Positions 4,942-5,809 of a stretch of DNA of 5,809 bases are shown piece by piece. Numbering within the stretch: the first letter of the stretch is position 1; every line of letters begins with the position of its first letter. Below the pieces are notes generated by a model, which was not told the origin of the DNA, did not search any database, and worked only from the letters and a program-made list of their open reading frames with translations. This stretch comes from Acidobacteriota bacterium. Lineage in GTDB: Bacteria; Acidobacteriota; UBA6911; RPQK01; JADFOI01. The stretch is from contig JAPUKI010000373.1 of the NCBI GenBank assembly GCA_027295745.1, positions 1 through 5,809 on the forward strand, given 5' to 3'. A program made the translations under genes and the position numbers.

Positions 4942-5809
4942 ATGCCTGTGAAGCAGACAAGCACTTTCATTATTGCCTTACTTTTGTGCACTCTTTTGTC
5001 CCCGCTCTTGATGGCTAGCCAAGATAGGCCTGAGGGTCGGCAGCACGGCAGAGGTTCGCTGACCCTCATCAGGACTCAGCAGCCAGTGGTCTTGGACGGA
5101 AGACTGGATGAGGAAGCTTGGGGAAAGGCGAATGTGGTGAGAGCTCTTTCGCAGAGGGATCCCGAGGAGGGAATGCCGGCCACGGAGAAAACCGAAATTC
5201 GTGCCCTTTACGACCAAGAAAGCCTCTACTTTGGGGTCAAGTGTTTTGACAGTGACGCAGAGGGCATTTTGGCGACAGAACTGCGACGCGACAACGCCTT
5301 TATCAATGATGACAGCTTTGCTGTCATCTTAGACACTTTTCACGATCACCGAAACGCCTTCCTGTTTCGAATTAACCCCAGAGGCACACAATACGATGCA
5401 CTGATTACCGAGGAGGGAAGGGATGTCAATGTCAGCTGGGACGAAAGATGGGAAGTAGAAACCAGGATTGAGGAGGATGGCTGGTCTGCTGAAATTCGGA
5501 TTCCCCTCAGTTCGATCCGCTTCTCGACTTCATCAGGCGAAAGCACCACCTTTGGTGTTGACTTCGAACGCATCATCCGGCGTAAGAATGAATTTGTCTA
5601 CTGGAACAACTTCAGCCGTGACTTTGATTTTCACCAGGTCTCCCAAGCCGGACATCTACTGGGAATGGAGGAAACGGGGAACCAGTTGAGGGTTCGGATC
5701 AAGCCCTATCTCAGCACCCGGATTAACACCCGGGGGGCAGCACAACGCAGTACCATCCTTCTGGGTAATGTGGGCCTGGAGGATCTGAAATACCCCCTCA
5801 CCTCAGGCT
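4942..5809 (+). CDS. Exported CBM9-like/DUF5916 family protein, 3' end beyond the window
   Basis: The visible 289 codons run open to the right edge. Members of this family typically have an N-terminal carbohydrate-binding-family-9-like domain followed by a long outer-membrane beta-barrel-like region, and are usually several hundred residues longer than what is visible. Residues 1-25 are a signal peptide (MPVKQTS, hydrophobic FIIALLLCTLLSPLLMA). The CBM9-like domain spans about 48-215: VLDGRLDEEAW (50-60), ALYDQESLYFGVKCFDSD, DDSFAVILDTFHD, W-x-V-E-T-R-I-x-x-D-G-W-x-A-E-I-R-I-P and FGVDFERIIRR. The stretch after it (YWNNFSRDFDFHQVSQAGHL) leads into the DUF5916 part. I chose ATG 4942 because the signal peptide then starts normally; ATG 4915 and GTG 4930 are in frame, and no strong ribosome site separates them. 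It is transcribed away from pilZ. A role in envelope binding or uptake of glycans is inferred; the true substrate is unknown. Confidence 0.88.
   Translation, partial: MPVKQTSTFIIALLLCTLLSPLLMASQDRPEGRQHGRGSLTLIRTQQPVVLDGRLDEEAWGKANVVRALSQRDPEEGMPATEKTEIRALYDQESLYFGVKCFDSDAEGILATELRRDNAFINDDSFAVILDTFHDHRNAFLFRINPRGTQYDALITEEGRDVNVSWDERWEVETRIEEDGWSAEIRIPLSSIRFSTSSGESTTFGVDFERIIRRKNEFVYWNNFSRDFDFHQVSQAGHLLGMEETGNQLRVRIKPYLSTRINTRGAAQRSTILLGNVGLEDLKYPLTSG

Noticed and set aside
4978..5217. Minus-strand open frame of 79 codons opposite the DUF5916 gene start
   Set aside because: It is antisense to the signal peptide and CBM9-like region, which are clearly coding on the plus strand.

Overview
The window looks like a chromosomal stretch of a soil- or sediment-type diderm bacterium, most likely an Acidobacteriota member. 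This is inference from gene content: a PknB-like kinase with a membrane-anchored output half, a CBM9-like/DUF5916 outer-membrane-type protein, and exported hydrolases, at moderate GC. No phylogenetic marker gene is present, so the assignment is not proven. There is no rRNA, tRNA, CRISPR array, transposase gene or phage gene.

Layout. Four genes lie on the minus strand and one diverges on the plus strand. From right to left on the minus strand they are: a YcgR-like PilZ-domain protein (4620-3913); an exported aminopeptidase-T/M29-like metallopeptidase homologue (3629-2199); an exported SurE-family phosphatase (2127-1294); and a Ser/Thr kinase (1045 to beyond position 1). The kinase frame is interrupted by one in-frame TAG at codon 80. 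On the plus strand an exported CBM9-like/DUF5916 protein starts at about 4942 and runs off the right edge. The peptidase and SurE genes are 71 bases apart with no clear promoter between them and look like one transcription unit. The pilZ gene and the kinase probably have their own promoters.

Non-coding regions. Between SurE and the kinase lies a pair of inverted REP-like hairpin units (1140-1240) with a compensatory stem difference, followed by a 7-bp tandem repeat (1246-1273). Between pilZ and the peptidase gene are a hairpin (3861-3891) and a perfect 30-bp palindrome (3781-3810), which sits beside a consensus TATAAT for the peptidase gene. The divergent pilZ/DUF5916 region (4621-4941) holds three short inverted repeats that look like operators or hairpins.

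How the genes may work together (inference). Three of the five products carry signal peptides, so the window is oriented to the cell envelope. A peptidase-like enzyme and a nucleotidase-like enzyme are exported together, a carbohydrate-binding outer-membrane-type protein is made divergently, and a c-di-GMP receptor-like protein and a kinase are nearby. A peptide- and nucleotide-scavenging role is plausible but not shown. I see no convincing new defence or mobile system. The best leads are the amber-interrupted kinase, the paired REP-like element, the exported SurE/M29-like pair and the 30-bp palindrome.
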